Assembly (NCBI GenBank): GCA_013298625.1
Contig: JAAFIF010000023.1
Coordinates: 41,525-105,524 of the forward strand
Origin: Myxococcales bacterium
Lineage (GTDB): Bacteria > Myxococcota_A > Polyangia > Polyangiales > Ga0077539
Length of the DNA: 64,000 bases
Direction: 5' to 3'
The notes under the pieces are model-generated. The model did no database searches. It was not told where the DNA came from and saw only the letters and a program-made list of their open reading frames with translations. Shown in pieces: positions 61,701-64,000 of this stretch. Each line of letters begins with the position of its first letter. Within the stretch, counting starts at the first letter, position 1. A program made the position numbers and the translations under genes.

Positions 61701-62558
61701 GCGCGGCCAGGCTTCGCAGATCAAACCGAGAGCGCCCTGGCCGACGATGATGTCTTTCAGAGCATCTTGCTCGAGGTCGAGACCGAGCAAGGACGTCGCT
61801 GGGTCTCGGCCTCCGATCGCGACGCGCCGCTCGGCTATCTTCCCCCGGCGGTCTCGGGCCAGCCCGCGATCTTGCTCGACGCCAACGCCACGCGACGCAC
61901 GCTCCCCGTCGTCGCGGACGGAGCTCACTCGCGCGTCGCCGCGGTGCAGATGCGCATCAACGAAGACGGCTCGGCGCGCGCGACCGTGAGCGAGACCCTT
62001 CGCGGCTCGTGGGCGGTCTCGTGGCGGGACTCGCTGCGCCGCATCGACCGCGCCAACCTCGATCGCGAGTTCGAAGGCTACGTCGGTCGTCAGGTGAGCG
62101 CTGCGTCGCTCACAGAGCTCGCGATCGACCATCGCGAAGACCCCGAGCGCGACCTCGTGATGCGCTACTCGTTCACCGCGCCCGACGTCGCGTCGACGAG
62201 CGAGGGGGGCGTCCTGGCGTTCGAGGGCGTGTTTCCTGCGGAGCTCGCGTCGACGTACGCGGCGCGGCAGCAGCGAACGGTCGCGCTCTATCATCCCGAA
62301 ACCGTGGACGCGACGCTCGAGCTCAACGTGACGCTGCCCGCGGGCGCGCGCGCAGAGCTCCCGTCTTCGCAAGAGGTCACGGCGCCCGGCGCGCGATGGA
62401 GCATCCGCTACGACAGCACCGCGGACGGCTTTCGCATGGTTCGCCGCGTCGTGGTGCCCGGCGGTCGCGTCTCGGCGACGGACTACCCGCGCTTCGCCGA
62501 TGCGATCCGCGCGCTCGATCGCGCAGAGCAGCAGCGGGTCACGATCCGCTTGCGCTGA
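58761..62558 (+). CDS. Lipoprotein paralogue with DUF3857 and degenerate transglutaminase domain
   Basis: Protein of 1265 aa. ATG 58761 follows GGAGGG by 5 bases and overlaps the upstream stop. Signal TLFALCVLSASC with lipobox SASC. The layout copies the upstream gene: helical/TPR region, a carbohydrate-binding-like segment (FVVFVDGEEVTRLDPRR), DUF3857 (from about residue 695: VLDYTVRRVFDDGSAVELTHN), then a transglutaminase-like domain (KLARLYRWVLANIDQE). His960 stands where the Cys belongs (ARSGHRARV), and Ser1001 where the His belongs (FQSILLEVE), so it should be catalytically dead. It may regulate or scaffold its active neighbour. Confidence 0.85.
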   Translation: MSTRIQKHWTMTALRSTPTLFALCVLSASCTTGARRAGSSEQTLSALRSAADRATASPAQRRDAALAEHVSPGGDPARAARVLADMVRERDVRALFVTALIDGQQGRFAQARDGFIAVIDRAREDRSDPLAPAIAELAASRLVSLRADGPGFREAFAPLVDRVVADPGAIGAEATFELLETAVRWAREKGERASAERWTTAANCVTRWRVAGAFGPHPMVRFDERVEAETSGPLAHDYDLGPGRGRRPVYDVYARGCAANLGSGRTQEGVFVAASDLVLDRESTGILRVESPNPFVVFVDGEEVTRLDPRRDPVGTVAAVRLQLPAGRHTLRVKLASRYFSPLLVASFNEASGRPVGRFDVASEGAHARPPTVLAEEPAASPRDPFERFVRALLMFSRRDAVAARELLRPIATEDAPALVQIAWADVVLADPFTPAQIARDRARRALEAARRKDERAFFPWLALARLAAADDRQDAALELSRAANTRFANNPEVVADLAERLLERNWEGEARTLVEAITPQLGSDVCWPQRVLFQLAQRRGDGQTERALAERLRGCDAMSEAAAFTAVRQRRWGDAGQEYTRLLEGESEARALRRSLADLARQAGRWTDAERSLSAILREQPEDVQLRSDIADLRLALGDEVSARSLLAQEITASPTAMSDLLRQHALLARRDALDPWRLDGREVLRGYRPRARSYEDGQVLVLDYTVRRVFDDGSAVELTHNILDLRTQEAVDEHATFTPPEGATLTLLRTHKADGRVLEPEAIARLDAVAYPDVRPGDAIEYEFVRVFPANEVTAGGFRSERFYFQGTEMPYDRTECVLVVPSAMERRLEISPRGPLPEVQRRDLSGALVELRWGLRQSLRREPEPMSVAFREFTPSVDVGVERTYPRMITALRERLAEASARDPAAERLVAQLTGSATTRSDKLARLYRWVLANIDQEGGGTPFASAPAMLTARSGHRARVLKYMLELADVPVTMALARPGFADQTESALADDDVFQSILLEVETEQGRRWVSASDRDAPLGYLPPAVSGQPAILLDANATRRTLPVVADGAHSRVAAVQMRINEDGSARATVSETLRGSWAVSWRDSLRRIDRANLDREFEGYVGRQVSAASLTELAIDHREDPERDLVMRYSFTAPDVASTSEGGVLAFEGVFPAELASTYAARQQRTVALYHPETVDATLELNVTLPAGARAELPSSQEVTAPGARWSIRYDSTADGFRMVRRVVVPGGRVSATDYPRFADAIRALDRAEQQRVTIRLR

Positions 62559-62599
62559 TCCAAGGGCGCGCTTTCGCGGCCGAAGCGCTTCGACGAGCG

Positions 62600-62626
62600 G
62601 CTCGCGGTCGCCACCGACACGCGAGC
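62600..62626. terminator. Hairpin between convergent genes
   Basis: GCTCGCG (62600-62606) pairs with CGCGAGC (62620-62626). An alternative CGGTCGC/GCGACCG pairing overlaps it. It lies in the 81-base gap after the transglutaminase-like gene. Confidence 0.35.
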
Positions 62627-62639
62627 GACCGCAGCGCGA

Positions 62640-63425
62640 TCAGCGGTAGTTGAACTGAATCGCGTGGCCGCACACGAGAAACACATCGCCGTCGTCGATG
62701 CGCTTCTGCTGCAGCTTCGCCCCGCGAAACTCGACGCCGTTGAGGCTCTGGTTGTCGAGCATCCACCACGCGCCGTTGTGCTTCATCACCTTGGCGTGCT
62801 GCCGCGAGACGTTGGTGTCGCGGATCACGATCTCGCACACCTTCTGCCCGCGACCGATGAAGAACTCTTCTTTGTCGACGACGAACTCTTGCCCTTCGAA
62901 CGTGGCGAAGAGCTGCTTTTCGCGCGCCGGCATCGGCGGCGGCATGCGCGGGCCGCCGGGCATGGGAGGCATCGCGGCGGGCACGGGAGGCGCGGCCGCA
63001 GGCATCGGCGGCATCGCTGGCGGGCCTCCGGGCATCTTGGGCATCCCTGGCGGTGCGCCTTGACCCTGCAGCGTTTGGCCGATGCCCGGCATCGACGGGC
63101 GAGGCGGCGGAATGCTCGATCCTGGCATCGATGGGAGCTTGGGGATCGGCGGCGGCGCGCCGGGCGCGGCGGCGGCCTTGGGCATGGGCGGCGGGGCGCC
63201 AGGAATCATCGGCTTCGCCACTGGAGCGGCCGGCATCGGCGGCGCTGCGGTCGCGCGAGGAGCGAACACCGACCGGCCGTTGGCCTGAAGGTACGCGCGG
63301 ATGGCCTCGTTCATCAGGTAGTCGACCGATTGACCATTCTCGGCAGCGAGACTCTCGAGCGAGTCCCAGAGCGCGTCGCGACATTGAAACGTGCGAGGGC
63401 TCTTGCGGTTGGGATCATCCACCAT
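62640..63425 (-). CDS. Ribbon-helix-helix plus FHA-domain protein
   Basis: Protein of 261 aa. Residues about 10-50 fit a CopG/Arc-type ribbon-helix-helix: strand RTFQCR, helix DALWDSLESLAAENG, turn and helix SVDYLMNEAIRAYLQ. A long Pro/Met/Ala/Gly linker of MPxxP units runs from about 55 to 165. The FHA domain follows: FFIGRG, IRDTNVSRQHAKV and NQSLNGVEFRG, so the phosphothreonine-binding Arg, Ser-x-x-His and Asn are present. A DNA-binding protein that reads kinase output is the likely role. The gene follows the partial FHA gene at the edge by 33 bases. Confidence 0.88.
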   Translation of the reverse strand: MVDDPNRKSPRTFQCRDALWDSLESLAAENGQSVDYLMNEAIRAYLQANGRSVFAPRATAAPPMPAAPVAKPMIPGAPPPMPKAAAAPGAPPPIPKLPSMPGSSIPPPRPSMPGIGQTLQGQGAPPGMPKMPGGPPAMPPMPAAAPPVPAAMPPMPGGPRMPPPMPAREKQLFATFEGQEFVVDKEEFFIGRGQKVCEIVIRDTNVSRQHAKVMKHNGAWWMLDNQSLNGVEFRGAKLQQKRIDDGDVFLVCGHAIQFNYR

Positions 63426-63458
63426 CGAGATCGACCTTTAATCTTTGCGATGCGAAGT

Positions 63459-64000
63459 TTAGCGATAGACGAAGGTCACTTCGTAGTCGCAGATCTTGAA
63501 CACGTCGCCGTGGTCGATGCGCTTGCGATCGATCTTCGCGCCGAGAAACTCGACGCCGTTCGTGCTCTGCTGATCGACCATCCAGTACTGCCCGTTGTGC
63601 AGCACAACGACGGCGTGGCGCCGCGAGACGTTGGAGTCTCGGATGCACAAATCGCTGGTTTTTTGCCCGCGTCCGATGATGAACTCTTCTTTCGTCACCG
63701 GGTAGTCTTGGTTCTCGTAGATGGCCACGAGCGTCTGCTGCGCGGGCGCTGCGGGGGCCGCGCGAGGAGCGGCCATCGGCGGCATTTGCGCGGGCATCGC
63801 GGGCGCGGACGGCATCGCCGGGATCCTCGGCGCGTTGTTGACTGGCGGCGGGGCGACCGAGGCCGCGCGGGGCGGGGGCGCGGGCATTCCTGGCGCGGGC
63901 CGCAGCGGCGGGATGGCGGGCACTCCTGGCCGCGCCGCAGGGGACGCAGGCGTGCCCATCGGTGGGCGCGCGGTTCCGGGGAGCGACGGGATCTTCGGCG
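63459..64000 (-). CDS. FHA-domain protein, N-terminus beyond the window
   Basis: Only the C-terminal 180 codons are present; the frame stays open to the right edge, through an internal ATG at 63959 that is preceded by more Pro-rich codons (PKIPSLPGTARPP). The visible part is a Pro/Ala/Met linker, then an FHA domain with FIIGRG, IRDSNVSRRHAVV and QQSTNGVEFLG, all phosphopeptide-binding residues present. It is a paralogue of the gene at 62640-63425 and may also carry a ribbon-helix-helix domain off the edge. The two are probably co-transcribed. Confidence 0.85.
   Translation of the reverse strand, partial: PKIPSLPGTARPPMGTPASPAARPGVPAIPPLRPAPGMPAPPPRAASVAPPPVNNAPRIPAMPSAPAMPAQMPPMAAPRAAPAAPAQQTLVAIYENQDYPVTKEEFIIGRGQKTSDLCIRDSNVSRRHAVVVLHNGQYWMVDQQSTNGVEFLGAKIDRKRIDHGDVFKICDYEVTFVYR

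Noticed and set aside
58692..62372. Minus-strand open frame of 1226 codons
   Set aside because: Antisense to the second transglutaminase-like gene, which has a signal peptide, ribosome binding site and domains. The antisense frame has none.
1..64000. tRNA, rRNA, CRISPR, insertion sequence or prophage
   Set aside because: No cloverleaf, rRNA-like segment, spaced direct repeats, transposase or phage gene was seen in any gap or on either strand.

Overview
The window is about 64 kb of very GC-rich DNA with the gene style of a predatory or soil myxobacterium (phylum Myxococcota; a Sandaracinus-like member of the Polyangiales is my best inference, not proven). Supporting signs are many predicted lipoproteins with Asp/Ala/Pro-rich linkers, cysteine-rich repeat lipoproteins, a Hanks-type Ser/Thr kinase with a PEGA domain, FHA proteins, MoxR/vWA genes, a type IV pilus minor-pilin/PilY1 operon and a MYXO-CTERM-like tail. 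I see no rRNA, tRNA, CRISPR array, insertion sequence or prophage. Coding density is high: no gap between genes exceeds 300 bases, the largest being 26297-26569.

Layout. 1-1487: two minus-strand envelope genes (a partial DUF362-like protein and a lipoprotein). 1687-8821: a tightly overlapping type IV pilus operon (FimT/FimU-like, PilV, PilW, PilX, PilY1) followed by a lipoprotein. 8830-11918: an MFS exporter, a lipoprotein and a kelch lipoprotein. 12038-19860: a six-gene minus-strand operon built around a RavA-type MoxR AAA+ ATPase and a vWA protein, with a TPR/HEAT protein, two unassigned proteins and a GNAT acetyltransferase; this is the best candidate for an undescribed system. 19991-27619: an OmpA-like lipoprotein with a coiled-coil partner, a ferritin-like lipoprotein, a second GNAT, an ankyrin protein, an inverted-repeat element and small lipoproteins. 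27832-31684: a large unassigned protein and the Ser/Thr kinase. 31764-36363: a PEGA/TPR protein and two paralogous Cys-repeat lipoproteins. 36472-47433: NadB, a lytic transglycosylase, a second ferritin-like lipoprotein, a TPR protein, a large metalloprotease-like lipoprotein lacking its catalytic Glu, a degenerate sensor kinase and a polytopic glycosyltransferase-like protein. 47608-54969: a lipoprotein with a MYXO-CTERM-like tail, Mrp, a PilZ protein, RarA, a fused MFS/spermidine-synthase-like protein and a UbiA-family prenyltransferase. 54874-62558: two tandem giant DUF3857/transglutaminase-like proteins, one with an intact triad and one without. 62640-64000: two tandem FHA proteins, the first fused to a ribbon-helix-helix domain, the second cut by the right edge.

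How they fit together. Most genes serve the cell envelope (pilus, lipoproteins, peptidoglycan, glycan) or signalling by phosphorylation and assembly chaperones (kinase, FHA, PilZ, MoxR/vWA). Housekeeping genes (nadB, mrp, rarA, ubiA-like) are scattered among them. A recurring theme is pairing of an intact enzyme-like protein with a relative or neighbour whose active site is lost.
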